A stretch of DNA of 64,000 nt from SZUA-430 sp044220975 (GCA_044220975.1 JBGAPZ010000011.1:31964-95963), one strand, 5' to 3'; shown: positions 42,298 through 51,565, numbered from the stretch's first letter. Made by a program: numbers and translations. The notes: generated from the letters alone by a model not told the origin.

Positions 42298-44169
42298 ATG
42301 AGCGACGGCCGCGAAAGCGTACGCTACCGGGCCTTCTCCCGCCGGACGGCAATCCTCTCGGGGGGGACGCTCGGCATCTTCACGCTGTTGACGGGTCGCA
42401 TGTTCCAGCTCTCGGTTCTGCAGCGCGAACAGTTCGCGATGCTTGCCGAAGACAATCGCGTCAATTTGCAACTCATCGCGCCGCGGCGCGGGCGCGTCTA
42501 CGACCGGATGGGCGTCGAGCTTGCGAAGACGACGCAGAATTTTCGCGTTCTGCTGGTGCCCGAACAGGCGAAGGATTTGCGCGCCGTGTTGGGACAGCTG
42601 TCGATGCTCATCCCGCTTCCGCCGCAACGGATCGAGCGCATCCTTCGCGATGCGTTGCACAGCAAGGCGTTCAATCCGGTTCTCGTCGCCGAGGGGCTCG
42701 GTTGGGAGGAGTTCGCGAAGGTCAATATCAACGCGCCCGATCTGCCGGGCGTGGAGACGGATGTCGGCGAGTTGCGTTCCTATCCGTTCGGATCCTGGTT
42801 GAGCCATGTGTTGGGCTACGTCGCCGGCGTCACGGACAAGGATATCGAGAAGGAGCCTGAGCTTCTGTCACTGCCGGGCTTTCGCATCGGCCGCTCGGGC
42901 GTCGAGAAGGCGGCGGACGATGCGCTGCGTGGCAAGCCGGGCGCAGCGCAGGTCGAGGTCAACGCACATGGCCGCGTGATCCGCGAGCTTGGGCGGCGCG
43001 AGGGGGCCCCCGGCCAAGACGTTGTGCTGTCTCTCGATATGGAAGTGCAGAAAATCGCGCAGGAGAAGCTCGCCGGGCAGAGCGGTTCCGTCGTCGTGAT
43101 GGATGTGAACACGGGCGAGATCATTTCGATCGTCTCGGCGCCCGGGTTCGATCCGAACGCCTTCACGGGCACGGTGTCGCCTACGATCTGGAAGCAGTTG
43201 AACACCGACGAATTGAAGCCGCTGCTGAACAAGGCGATCACGGGGATTTATCCGCCTGGGTCGACATACAAACCGGTCGTGGCGCTGGCGGCATTGGCGT
43301 CAGGTGCGATGACGCCGCGGGACCGGGTGCATTGCACGGGGTCGCGCGCTCTGGGCAACCATGTCTTCCACTGTTGGCGCCGTGGCGGACACGGGTCGAT
43401 GGACATGCATCTTGCGATCAAGAACTCGTGCGACTGCTATTTCTACGAATGTGCGCGGCGGGCCGGAATCGATGCGATCGCTGCGATGTCGCGCAAATTC
43501 GGCATCGGGCAGACCTATGGGCTGGAGATCCCGGGCGAGAAGGCGGGCCTGATGCCGGATCCCGAATGGAAGAAGCGCGCGCGCAACGACATTTGGCGCG
43601 ACGGCGATACGTTCAATGTGGGCATCGGTCAGGGCGCCGTTCTGACGACGCCGTTGCAGCTTTGCGTGATGGCCGCCAGGCTTGCGAACGGCGGCAAGGC
43701 GATCATTCCGCACGTCATTCGTTCGCTCGGCGGTATCGACCGTAAGCTCGCCGCGCCGGAGGACATGGGGCTCAACCCCGAACATGTCGCGATCGTGCAT
43801 AGCGGCATGGACGCGGTGACGAACCAGGGCGGCACGGGCGCCAGATCGCGCATCGACATCGACGGCTTCGACATGGCGGGCAAGACGGGCACGGCGCAGG
43901 TGCGCAAGCTGACGGCGGGCCTGCGCGGGCGCAATTCGGATTCGATCCCGTGGAAGTTCCGCGACCACGGGCTCTTCATCGCGTTCGCGCCGGTGGTGGC
44001 GCCGCGCTATGCGATTTCCGTCGTGGTCGAACATGGCGGCGGCGGGTCGAAGGCGGCGGCGCCGATCGCGAAAGAGGTGATGACGGTCGTCGCGCAGCGC
44101 GACCCGGCGCGCCAGAAGCTGTTCGTGCCGCCGGCGCGTACGACGCCCGGCCCGTTGGCGAAGGCTTGA
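42298..44169 (+). CDS. mrdA: penicillin-binding protein 2 (peptidoglycan transpeptidase)
   Basis: PBP2 is the class B transpeptidase that cross-links side-wall peptidoglycan with RodA. The 623-residue protein has a basic cytosolic start, one helix (ILSGGTLGIFTLLTG), a dimerisation domain and the transpeptidase motifs: SxxK in PPGSTYKPVVAL, the SxD-like KNSCDCYF and KTGTAQ. ATG 42298 has GAGG upstream; the earlier ATG overlaps mreD. Confidence 0.95.
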   Translation: MSDGRESVRYRAFSRRTAILSGGTLGIFTLLTGRMFQLSVLQREQFAMLAEDNRVNLQLIAPRRGRVYDRMGVELAKTTQNFRVLLVPEQAKDLRAVLGQLSMLIPLPPQRIERILRDALHSKAFNPVLVAEGLGWEEFAKVNINAPDLPGVETDVGELRSYPFGSWLSHVLGYVAGVTDKDIEKEPELLSLPGFRIGRSGVEKAADDALRGKPGAAQVEVNAHGRVIRELGRREGAPGQDVVLSLDMEVQKIAQEKLAGQSGSVVVMDVNTGEIISIVSAPGFDPNAFTGTVSPTIWKQLNTDELKPLLNKAITGIYPPGSTYKPVVALAALASGAMTPRDRVHCTGSRALGNHVFHCWRRGGHGSMDMHLAIKNSCDCYFYECARRAGIDAIAAMSRKFGIGQTYGLEIPGEKAGLMPDPEWKKRARNDIWRDGDTFNVGIGQGAVLTTPLQLCVMAARLANGGKAIIPHVIRSLGGIDRKLAAPEDMGLNPEHVAIVHSGMDAVTNQGGTGARSRIDIDGFDMAGKTGTAQVRKLTAGLRGRNSDSIPWKFRDHGLFIAFAPVVAPRYAISVVVEHGGGGSKAAAPIAKEVMTVVAQRDPARQKLFVPPARTTPGPLAKA

Positions 44170-44176
44170 GCGCGCC

Positions 44177-44959
44177 ATGCCGTTGAACGACGCATACGGA
44201 TCAAGCGGACGCGAACGCAGGCTGATGGGCAAGCTGCGCTCGTTGAATTGGACGCTGGTCGCGTTGATCACCGCGGTTTGCTGCATCGGATTTGCGCTGC
44301 TCTATTCGGTCGCCGGCATGAGTTTCGAGCCGTGGGCGGACCGGCAAATGGTTCGCTTCGGCGTCGGCCTCGTCTTGATGATTGCGATTGCGCTCATCGA
44401 CGTGCGCTGGTGGTTTCAGCTTGCCTATCCGATTTACGGGTTGTCGCTGCTGTTGCTTGTTGCGGTCGAGTTCGTGGGGCGCATGGGCAAGGGTGCCGAG
44501 CGCTGGATCGACATCGGGCCGCTGCAGTTACAGCCATCGGAGTTGATGAAGATCGCGCTGATCCTGGCGCTGTCACGCTTCCTGCACGGTATCTTGGTCG
44601 ACGACGTTTCGCGGCCGACGCGGTTGATCCCGGCGCTGTTGCTGATCGGGTTGCCGGCTGGGCTTGTGTTGCTGCAGCCCAATCTGGGGACGGCGATGAT
44701 TTTGATCGTGGGCGGGTGCGGGCTCATTTTCCTCGCGGGATTGAGCTGGAAGATCATCTTGCCGGTCGTTGCACTGATCGCGGCGGCGGTGCCGGTCGGT
44801 TGGGAGTTCGTGCTGAAGGACTATCAGAAGCAACGCGTCTACACGTTCCTCGACCCGGAGAGCGATCCCTTGGGTGCCGGCTACAACATCACGCAGTCGA
44901 AGATTGCGCTGGGCTCGGGCGGGCTCTTCGGCAAGGGGTTCGGCGAGGGGACGCAGAGC
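44177..44959 (+). pseudogene. rodA: rodA, 3'-truncated (or split by deletion/misassembly)
   Basis: The first 261 codons encode a normal SEDS glycosyltransferase RodA: several transmembrane helices, GAERWIDIGPLQLQPSELMK, LLQPNLGTAMI, and LGAGYNITQSKIALGSGGLFGKGF ending in GTQS. The usual continuation (a Phe-Leu-Pro-Glu, then Thr-Asp-Phe-Ile motif and the last helices, about 110 residues) is absent. After 44959 the frame reads foreign sequence and then runs antisense through the DUF4349 gene. No downstream frame restores the missing part. RodA is normally required with PBP2, so an intact copy elsewhere, a recent deletion or an assembly error must be considered. Confidence 0.8.
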
Positions 44960-45010
44960 CGTGCAGGTGCACCGCGCCGTCGATATCCCGCGGTCTGCGG
45001 CGGCTTTGAT

Positions 45011-45931
45011 TTAAGCCTTCGTCACGCGGCGCCAGAACCAGCGCAAGCCGAAGAAGCCCAGCAGCAACACCGGGATCCACGGCAGGACGCCGACGATGAG
45101 CGCGAGCACGGCGGCAGCGCTCCCGCCCAACACGCGCAGCGAGTTTTGCCAGACGTCGCGCACCGGCTGCAGCGCGTCGCTGGCCGTCGACTGAGCCTCG
45201 AACGAGATCGAGAGGTTTTCCTTGGCGATGCGCTCGGCGAGGTCGCGGCGTTGCGCTTCGATGCCTTCGATCTCGGCCTGCGTGCGCGAGATTTCGCCTT
45301 CGATCTTGATCAGGTCGTCGGTTTTGGCGCCGCCGCGTTTGGAGAGCTCCATCATACGGTCGCGGTAGTTCGTGAGCTGGGCCAGACGGCTTTCGATGTC
45401 TTTCACTTGGTTCGTGACGTTTTGCGCGCTCGTCACGCGCGCTTTGATCAAGACGTCGTCCTTGCTCTCGTTCGGCAGCGGCTCCATCAGCGCTTGTTCG
45501 AACGGGGCGACGCTGTCGTGGGGCAGGGCGACGCTTAAGTTCGCGACGGGGAGCGGCGCATCGGGTTCGCCGATTAGGCGGAACGAGGCGGACGTGATCT
45601 TGCACTTCAGCGCCGGGTCGTTCTGGCACTTGTCGCGCGCGCGTTCGAAGCGGGCGCGGATGAAGTCGCTCGCCATCGAGACGGTGAGGTTGTGGTCGTA
45701 GACGTAGGACTCGCCGGACTGCGGTTGCTCCGGCTTTCCGGCGGCGCCGCTCGTCGCAAAACCTCTGAAGCTACCGCCGGCCATAGGCTGCTCGGCCGGC
45801 GCCGTTGCAACGGCATCCATCGCGGGCGCCGCGACACCGTAGCTTTCGCTCCGCGTTGCTTGCTGGTCGCTCTCGCCGCAGGCGGCAAGCGCGGTGGTGC
45901 AGAGGAGGAGGGTCACAAAAGCGCGCGGCAT
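45011..45931 (-). CDS. DUF4349 domain lipoprotein
   Basis: This membrane-anchored protein of 306 residues has a lipoprotein signal (LLLCTTALAAC), a DUF4349 domain with a coiled-coil (DIESRLAQLTNYRDRMMELS, TQAEIEGIEAQRRDLAERI) and a C-terminal helix (LIVGVLPWIPVLLLGFFGLRWF). The function is unknown. ATG 45931 is supported by GGAG seven nt upstream and by the signal peptide. It converges directly on the truncated end of rodA. Confidence 0.85.
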   Translation of the reverse strand: MPRAFVTLLLCTTALAACGESDQQATRSESYGVAAPAMDAVATAPAEQPMAGGSFRGFATSGAAGKPEQPQSGESYVYDHNLTVSMASDFIRARFERARDKCQNDPALKCKITSASFRLIGEPDAPLPVANLSVALPHDSVAPFEQALMEPLPNESKDDVLIKARVTSAQNVTNQVKDIESRLAQLTNYRDRMMELSKRGGAKTDDLIKIEGEISRTQAEIEGIEAQRRDLAERIAKENLSISFEAQSTASDALQPVRDVWQNSLRVLGGSAAAVLALIVGVLPWIPVLLLGFFGLRWFWRRVTKA

Positions 45932-46046
45932 GGCGTTCTCCGGAAGGTGGCAGGCCAGTCTAGGGGGAGGATTGTGGCGGAGGCTGGACAATCTGATGGC
46001 GGTTCGTGCACACGTGGCCTCGTGTCGCAACGAAAGGTCACCCCTT

Positions 46047-46826
46047 ATGAAGAACCTCTTTTCTCTCGAAGGGCGCACGGCGCTCGTCACCGGTGGGTCG
46101 CGCGGAATCGGGAAGATGATCGCGGCGGGCTTCGTGGCGCACGGCGCGAAGGTCTATATCTCTTCGCGTAAAGCGCCCGCGTGCGAGGCGACGGCGAAAG
46201 AGCTCTCGGCCGGCGGCGGTACGTGCATCGCGATCCCTGTCGATGTTTCGGAGGTGAGCGGCGCGCGCTCGTTGGCGGCGACGTTGGGCGCGCGCGAAAA
46301 GAAGCTCGACATTCTGGTCAACAATGCGGGCGCGGCATGGCTTGAGCCGTTCGACGTGTTCGCGGAGAAGGGCTGGGACAAGGTGATGGATCTGAACGTG
46401 AAGTCGCCGTTCTTTCTAACGCAGGCGCTGCACGGCTTGTTGCGGGCGGGCGCGACCCAGGCGCGGCCTTCGAAGGTCATCAACATCACCTCGATCGACG
46501 GCGTTTCGGTGACGCCGCAGGAAACCTATTCCTACGGCGCCAGCAAAGCGGCGCTCATCCATCTGACGAAGCGGTTGGCGTTGAAGCTGATCGAGGACAA
46601 CATCGTGGTGTCTTCGCTGGCGCCCGGCGCGTTCGCGTCGGAGATGAACGTCATGGCGCGCGACGAGGGCGAGCGCGTGGCGCGCTCCATACCGGCACAG
46701 CGCATCGGGCAAGACGAGGACATGGCGGGGGCTGCGATCTATCTCGCAAGCCGCGCCGGCGATTACGTGGTGGGTCAGACGCTGGTTGTCGATGGCGGGG
46801 TCGCGATAACGCGCGTGCTGGCTTGA
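46047..46826 (+). CDS. short-chain dehydrogenase/reductase
   Basis: This is an NAD(P)-dependent oxidoreductase of the classical SDR type, 259 residues. The cofactor loop TGGSRGIGKMIA, the NNAG motif, catalytic Ser in INITSIDGVSV and YxxxK in YSYGASKAAL are all present, with a C-terminal QTLVVDGG. The substrate is unknown; relatives act on 3-oxoacyl derivatives or sugars. ATG 46047 has AAAGGT upstream. Confidence 0.92.
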   Translation: MKNLFSLEGRTALVTGGSRGIGKMIAAGFVAHGAKVYISSRKAPACEATAKELSAGGGTCIAIPVDVSEVSGARSLAATLGAREKKLDILVNNAGAAWLEPFDVFAEKGWDKVMDLNVKSPFFLTQALHGLLRAGATQARPSKVINITSIDGVSVTPQETYSYGASKAALIHLTKRLALKLIEDNIVVSSLAPGAFASEMNVMARDEGERVARSIPAQRIGQDEDMAGAAIYLASRAGDYVVGQTLVVDGGVAITRVLA

Positions 46827-46952
46827 CGTTTGGCCAGCGGCGCCGTGCCGCGTGGCGGATTTCAGCGCTTCCTGGACAGGGCCATGGCCGCTTGCTATAC
46901 GCACGCCCTCTTCGCGCTTGCCGTCGGCGCTCGCGGAGCTTCCAGACCGGTC

Positions 46953-47028
<76 letters not shown>

Positions 47029-47127
47029 AAATCCCTTCTATATTCACGTGGTTGCGCCCTACCACCAGTGCGGGCCGATCACGGAGCGGGGATGCACAAT
47101 GCGCCTGCCACAAACGTGGAGAAGCCA

Positions 47128-48228
47128 ATGCTTACGAGGCTGACGGCAGTCGCTTTGATCATGGCGGGCCTTTTTACATCAGTTGCTCTTTCAGCTGATC
47201 TGGGAGCCGTTCTTTCCGAAGCAGCGGAGGGCACGGACGCGCCGGGCGCTGGCCTGCTGACCATCCGGAATTACAGAATTGCCGATGAAACGTTTTATGG
47301 CGTGCGCCGCCTTGGCGATGCTGCAGCGGTCGCACCGAGCGATCTGTGGAATATCGGCTCCGACGGCAAAGTGATGACGGCGGTGATGGTCGCGCGCTTG
47401 GTCGAGAAGGGAATGCTCTCCTGGGATGCATCGCTTGGCGCATTGTTGCCCGACATGGCGGCGGACATGCGGCCGGAATACAGGGCCGTGACATTGATGC
47501 AGTTGATGACGCACGCCTCAGGTCTTCCTGAAAACATCGTCGATGAGGATGTCCTCAATTCGCTCCTCTACGACAAAAGTCCGACAAGTCCTTCGGAACG
47601 GCGAAAAGCCTATGTCGCGCGAGCGTTTCAGGATGCGCCGGAGGAACGCGCGGGACGGTTCAGCTATTCCAATACCGGGTTTCTCGTCGCCGCAGTCATC
47701 GCGGAGAAAGCGACAGGCAAGACCTACGAGTCCTTAATGAAAGACGAGGTGTTCAAACCGCTGGCGATGACGTCCGCCGGTTTCGGACTTACGCCAGCCG
47801 ATGGCAATGTCGGCCATATCGACGGAAGAGTTGCGATACCACGGGATGCAAACCCGGAATTCTTCGCCCCCGCCGGCAACATATACTTGTCCTTGGACGA
47901 CTGGGCTCGCTTCTGCATCGACCAGCTAAAGGGGGCAGCCGGACAAGGTGCCTTGCTGAAGCCCCAGACCTATTCGTTGATGCAAACTGCCCAATCCGGG
48001 TCCCCTGTCTCGATGGGCTGGTTCATTCGCGATAGCATGGCCGGGCTGTCCGGGCCGGTGTTGTTCCATGAAGGGTCCGATGGAACTTGGTTCGCGGTCG
48101 TCGCGCTGTTCCCCGCATCGGGTTCGGGCGTGCTCGCTGTGGCAAATGCGGGCAAGGATATGGACGGCGACGACCTTACCGAGGCGGCCGGTTTGAGCGC
48201 GGCACGGCTGTTGGCAAACGGGCAGTAA
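47128..48228 (+). CDS. periplasmic serine hydrolase of the beta-lactamase/PBP4* family
   Basis: This is a class C beta-lactamase-fold hydrolase of 366 residues with a signal peptide (MLTRLTAVALIMAGLFTSVA). The nucleophile motif is S78-D-G-K81, the second motif Y180-S-N, and the third HEGSDGTW in place of KTG. The HxG form is common among esterases and D-aminopeptidases, so antibiotic hydrolysis should not be assumed. ATG 47128 has GGAGAAG upstream. Confidence 0.85.
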   Translation: MLTRLTAVALIMAGLFTSVALSADLGAVLSEAAEGTDAPGAGLLTIRNYRIADETFYGVRRLGDAAAVAPSDLWNIGSDGKVMTAVMVARLVEKGMLSWDASLGALLPDMAADMRPEYRAVTLMQLMTHASGLPENIVDEDVLNSLLYDKSPTSPSERRKAYVARAFQDAPEERAGRFSYSNTGFLVAAVIAEKATGKTYESLMKDEVFKPLAMTSAGFGLTPADGNVGHIDGRVAIPRDANPEFFAPAGNIYLSLDDWARFCIDQLKGAAGQGALLKPQTYSLMQTAQSGSPVSMGWFIRDSMAGLSGPVLFHEGSDGTWFAVVALFPASGSGVLAVANAGKDMDGDDLTEAAGLSAARLLANGQ

Positions 48229-48351
48229 GGCGGGCGTCGCTTCTCGCGAGCTACGGTTGGCAGGCCAGCCTTTGGCTTCGGGTGGGTTACGCCGTCTGGC
48301 GATAGCGGGCATAATTGCTGCGTGCTTCGGCCTCTCAAAGGAGAGAACACC

Positions 48352-48759
48352 ATGCCCGCTTATGACCCGGTTGTTCGTACGCGCATGTTGGCGCGCATTA
48401 TCGGGCCCTATCTTGTGATCGTTGCGGTGGCGCTATTTGCGCGTCTGAACACGTTGGATCTGCTCTTTCCGGCGTTCATGCAGGATGGGCCGCTTGCGTT
48501 TGTCACCGGCGCCTTCGCCCTGATGGCGGGCCTCTCGGTGATCGCGTTCCACCATCATTGGAATAGTCCGGCGGCCATTGCGATTTCGCTGATCGGCTTT
48601 GCGGCTGCGCTTAAAGGCGGGTTGCTGATGATCGCGCCGACCTTGGGCAGCGCGATGTCGGTTGCCGTCGTGCAAAACCCGCCGGTGATGCTGATCGCGA
48701 TCGTGCTCGAATTGGCGGCCGGACTTTGGCTGAGTTACGTCGGCTGGTTTCAGAAATAG
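48352..48759 (+). CDS. four-helix membrane protein of unknown function
   Basis: The 135-residue protein has about four predicted helices: IIGPYLVIVAVALFARL, LAFVTGAFALMAGLSVIAF, AIAISLIGFAAALKGGLLMI and VMLIAIVLELAAGLWLSYVG. No named family is recognised. ATG 48352 follows a strong AAAGGAGAG. It precedes the lipoprotein gene by 10 nt and is probably co-transcribed with it. Confidence 0.75.
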   Translation: MPAYDPVVRTRMLARIIGPYLVIVAVALFARLNTLDLLFPAFMQDGPLAFVTGAFALMAGLSVIAFHHHWNSPAAIAISLIGFAAALKGGLLMIAPTLGSAMSVAVVQNPPVMLIAIVLELAAGLWLSYVGWFQK

Positions 48760-48769
48760 GGGACGCCGC

Positions 48770-49255
48770 ATGTCGATCAAGAGTGTGACGCTAAGCCTCT
48801 TGGCGCTCGTCGCGCTGGCCGCGTGCGGCGGCACACCTCCGGCGAAGCCGTGGGTGAAGGAAGACGAGTGCCGGTGGTGGCTTTCGGGCGAGGACGGCAA
48901 AAGCTTGCGCGCGTCGATCGAGTCGGGCTCGGACGGCATTGCGTTGACGATCGCCGATCCCGTTTTCAAGACCTGGTCGGAGAGCGAGCGGCCGAAGGTT
49001 GAGCTTCGCTTCAACAAGGATGACGCCAGGCGCGCGACCGCTGAGGGGTGGGCCAGCCTTGCCGGCGGTGCGGCGTCGATGTTCGGGCTTTACCTCGACG
49101 CGACAGCGATGAAGGCGATGGGCGGCGCGACACTACTGGAGCTTTCGCGCGACGGCAAAACGGTCGTCACGATGCCGCTTGCGGCGACGCCCAGCGAAGC
49201 CGAACTTGTCGCGTGCATACCGAAACCGTCCGCGTATCCGTCGGATTCGGAATAG
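48770..49255 (+). CDS. small lipoprotein of unknown function
   Basis: The 161-residue product has a lipobox (LLALVALAAC, Cys at 19) and a single soluble domain (CRWWLSGEDGKSLRASIESG, then beta strands and ELSRDGKTVVTMPLAA). No family is recognised. Its C-terminal KPSAYPSDSE is echoed in a decayed copy 1.2 kb downstream (50448-50492). Confidence 0.75.
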   Translation: MSIKSVTLSLLALVALAACGGTPPAKPWVKEDECRWWLSGEDGKSLRASIESGSDGIALTIADPVFKTWSESERPKVELRFNKDDARRATAEGWASLAGGAASMFGLYLDATAMKAMGGATLLELSRDGKTVVTMPLAATPSEAELVACIPKPSAYPSDSE

Positions 49256-49386
49256 CGCGTAAGTCGGCTTCGAACTGGGTGAAACCGGTCGGCCTGGAGA
49301 AAGGCGTTCGCTTCGCCATCCGCGAAGGCGGCGAAGCCGTCGGCGCCAGACGGGTGACGGCGGTGGCGGGGTTGGCCACGAATGCT

Positions 49387-49414
49387 CCCGACCTGGGTGT
49401 ACGCCTAGGTCGGG
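49387..49414 (+). terminator. hairpin after the lipoprotein gene
   Basis: CCCGACCT (49387-49394) pairs perfectly with AGGTCGGG (49407-49414) around 12 nt that can partly pair. It is followed by AAATTT only, so it is a weak terminator or boundary structure. It lies between the lipoprotein and the convergent membrane gene. Confidence 0.4.
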
Positions 49415-49448
49415 AAATTTGGTGGGTGCGAACTTCTTTAGCCCGCCA

Positions 49449-50189
49449 CTATTCTTGGGCGTACGCAGCCAAATCCACGAGTAACTCATCATCGTTCGCA
49501 TTGGCTATTCTTAGCAACTCGCGGTCAAAATGTGACCTGTTGAAGAGCAGGGAGCCCGCTCTCATCGTGCGCTGCACTATTACGGGTACGCTCCATGCCA
49601 TCATCAGCCGATAGAATTGCGAAGCTTCTTCCATTCCGATTCCGATGAGTTTGAATGTCGGCTGATTGCCAGCGCAGGCAATGCTATTGAAGGCGAAAGC
49701 ACTTCTAATGTGTTCGACGACCAGCCACGCAACGCTTTGCCAGAAGTCAATTGACGGGCTTTGGAAGCCCTTAGCATCGCTGAACAAGAACGCGTGAGAG
49801 CCGACGAATGCGGCGAAGGCGAGTGTTGCTAGGCCGAAAGTTAGAAGTACAACCAACCCGAGACGGCCAAACGCTGATTGCATTGCTATGTTCGAGGGCG
49901 CGCTGCCAGATGCTAGGGCTGCCTGCGCTCGGTCTCGATATCCTTGTATTGCCTTCAGTCGTTTGTCTGGATCTCGAAGGCTAGCGCGGTTGGGTCTGCG
50001 CAATTTTCTGCCGAACGTCGTGCCGTTTGCGGGATCCGACGAAACGCTGCGCTCGTCCAGGAATCTCAACGCGAGGAAGTCCTTGCCAGGTCCAACGGCA
50101 AATGCCGCTGCAAATGAAACAGCGGCTGCCCCCACTATTCCTACGACGGTCAGATATTGAAGCCCAACCGACAGCGCTGCACTGTCCAT
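49449..50189 (-). CDS. hypothetical membrane protein in accessory patch
   Basis: No family is recognised. The 246-residue protein has an N-terminal helix (YLTVVGIVGAAAVSFAAAFAVG), a basic cytosolic segment (KLRRPNRASLRDPDKRLKAI), a second helix (LGLVVLLTFGLATLAFAAFVG) and a soluble C-terminal part. ATG 50189 follows GGGGGAAG; the ATG at 50249 lacks support. Base composition is more AT-rich than the neighbours, suggesting acquisition. It might be an effector or sensor paired with the DUF4145 gene, but this is speculation. Confidence 0.6.
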   Translation of the reverse strand: MDSAALSVGLQYLTVVGIVGAAAVSFAAAFAVGPGKDFLALRFLDERSVSSDPANGTTFGRKLRRPNRASLRDPDKRLKAIQGYRDRAQAALASGSAPSNIAMQSAFGRLGLVVLLTFGLATLAFAAFVGSHAFLFSDAKGFQSPSIDFWQSVAWLVVEHIRSAFAFNSIACAGNQPTFKLIGIGMEEASQFYRLMMAWSVPVIVQRTMRAGSLLFNRSHFDRELLRIANANDDELLVDLAAYAQE

Positions 50190-50583
50190 CGCTTCCCCCG
50201 AATACGATGCCCCAATGTGAGGGTGACAGTTTGAAATGGGCACAGGCAAGCGTTGCGTACTCTTGAGCGCGACGATTCTCTTGGAACGCGAAGGTTGGCG
50301 CGTCCTGTACGCTTGTCGCTAGAACGGTATGTTCCAAGAACCTCCTTTGTGAGGCGAGCAAATCCGCAACTGCATAGTCACGGAATACAGGAAGATCGAC
50401 TCCTGCACAGTAAGTCGAACTCTGTGACGGGGGACGAATTTCGCTTAGCGCGCGTACCGGCGCCGTCGAAGCATTCGTCGGATTCCGAGTAGCTGACAAT
50501 GGGGGCACTAGCTGCTAACCCATGCCACTCTTTTGGCTTAGTGAATATCTAAGCTCCCCTATTCATGAGGGAAGGCGGAACCA
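50190..50583. other. non-coding gap between the divergent accessory genes
   Basis: This gap of about 390 nt separates the divergent membrane protein and DUF4145 genes. It holds their presumed promoters and a decayed copy of the lipoprotein 3' end at 50448-50492. I see no RNA gene or perfect repeat. Confidence 0.5.
50448..50492 (+). repeat. decayed copy of the lipoprotein gene 3' end
   Basis: Forty-five bases match the end of the lipoprotein gene (49211-49255) at 33 positions, including CGTCGGATTC and the in-frame TAG. The translated tails are VPAPSKHSSDSE and IPKPSAYPSDSE. It appears to be a remnant of a diverged duplicate. Confidence 0.45.
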
Positions 50584-51393
50584 TTGAGCAACAGTAGTGC
50601 GAAGCACGTCTTGCCTGACGTTGCCAGAACAGCTTTCAATTGCCCGCACTGTGGCGCCTATGCGAAACAGAACTGGCAAAGCGTTCACGCGAACGAAATG
50701 GCGGCCACACACCCCAAGCCCCGCCTTGTCCGGCCCGAAATGGTGGCGGCTTTAGACAAAAATTCGAAGGTGCTCCCGAGACTTAGAGAACTCGGAGTGC
50801 GGACGTTTAATGAGCGGTTGGCTGATGGAAAACCATTCCTAACGCAAGGTGAGGGTGCTTACGGTGTTCGCTCGCTTGTGCAGAATTTGTTTGCGTCCGA
50901 ATGCAGCCACTGTGGGAAGCTTGGAATTTGGGTTTACGACAAGTTGATCTGGCCAGTTCATGGAGAAGCGCCGGACCCAAATTCGGACCTCTCAGACGAT
51001 ATCAAGCAAGACTATGCTGAGGCCAGTTCGATAGTCGGCCTGTCACCCCGCGGTGCAGCGGCCCTTTTGCGGCTCGCTATTCAAAAGTTGTGCATCGAGC
51101 TTGGCGGCAAAGGCGACAAGATAAATGACGACATCGGCATGCTCGTTAAGAAGGGGTTGGACGAACTCGTGCAAAAGGCACTCGATGCGGTTCGCGTAAT
51201 TGGGAACAGCGCCGTTCACCCCGGACAGATCGACTTGAAGGATGACAAGGCCACGGCGATGACTCTGTTTGGTCTAGTCAATCTGATTGCGGAAATAATG
51301 ATCAGCCGTCCAAAGCACGTAAATGCGATGTACAACGCACTTCCACCAACGGCGCTCGCGGCGATACAAAAGCGCGACGGCAACAAGCCATAA
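50584..51393 (+). CDS. zinc-ribbon DUF4145 protein
   Basis: The 269-residue protein has two CxxC pairs (C20/C23 in CPHCGAYAKQ and C107/C110 in CSHCGKLGIW) that may form one zinc site. The C-terminal DUF4145 domain spans about 153-240 (SPRGAAALLRLAIQKLCIEL, DAVRVIGNSAVHPG). DUF4145 proteins have no proven activity but are often near restriction-modification and other defence genes. Start is TTG 50584 after a GGAAGGCGGAA stretch. Codon use is clearly less GC-biased than in the flanks. It may be defence-related, which is inference. Confidence 0.75.
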   Translation: MSNSSAKHVLPDVARTAFNCPHCGAYAKQNWQSVHANEMAATHPKPRLVRPEMVAALDKNSKVLPRLRELGVRTFNERLADGKPFLTQGEGAYGVRSLVQNLFASECSHCGKLGIWVYDKLIWPVHGEAPDPNSDLSDDIKQDYAEASSIVGLSPRGAAALLRLAIQKLCIELGGKGDKINDDIGMLVKKGLDELVQKALDAVRVIGNSAVHPGQIDLKDDKATAMTLFGLVNLIAEIMISRPKHVNAMYNALPPTALAAIQKRDGNKP

Positions 51394-51418
51394 ATTTCGG
51401 TTGAACGCGCGCTACTTT

Positions 51419-51565
51419 CTAAAGATCGCGCATAGTTGCGCCTTGGCTGCGTTTGAAGGCGGAGCGGCCGGCTGCGGTTAGGCCGCCGTGCGTATCTTTG
51501 GTCGGCTGGCTTTTCGATTTGCGCTGTTTCATTTTGCGGCTTCGTTCGCGCTCGGCCGTTTTCAT
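51419..51565 (-). CDS. very small basic protein, 48 aa
   Basis: This 48-residue Lys/Arg-rich protein (start MKTAERERSRKMKQ) ends with THGGLTAAGRSAFKRSQGA. That pattern resembles small basic proteins of alphaproteobacteria, whose role is unknown. Its ATG overlaps the stop of the small gene upstream (ATGA). I prefer this start to the in-frame ATG at 51607, which would extend back into the other gene. Confidence 0.6.
   Translation of the reverse strand: MKTAERERSRKMKQRKSKSQPTKDTHGGLTAAGRSAFKRSQGATMRDL

Noticed and set aside
44960..45538. Open frame continuing from rodA for about 190 codons
   Set aside because: It is antisense to the well-supported DUF4349 gene and has no RodA-like helices, so it is not a real C-terminus.
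47128..48228. Beta-lactamase (antibiotic resistance) call
   Set aside because: The third motif is HEG rather than KTG, and related proteins are mostly esterases or peptidases.
49048..49614. 188-codon plus-strand frame after the lipoprotein gene
   Set aside because: It overlaps the lipoprotein gene in another frame and has no recognisable start or domain.
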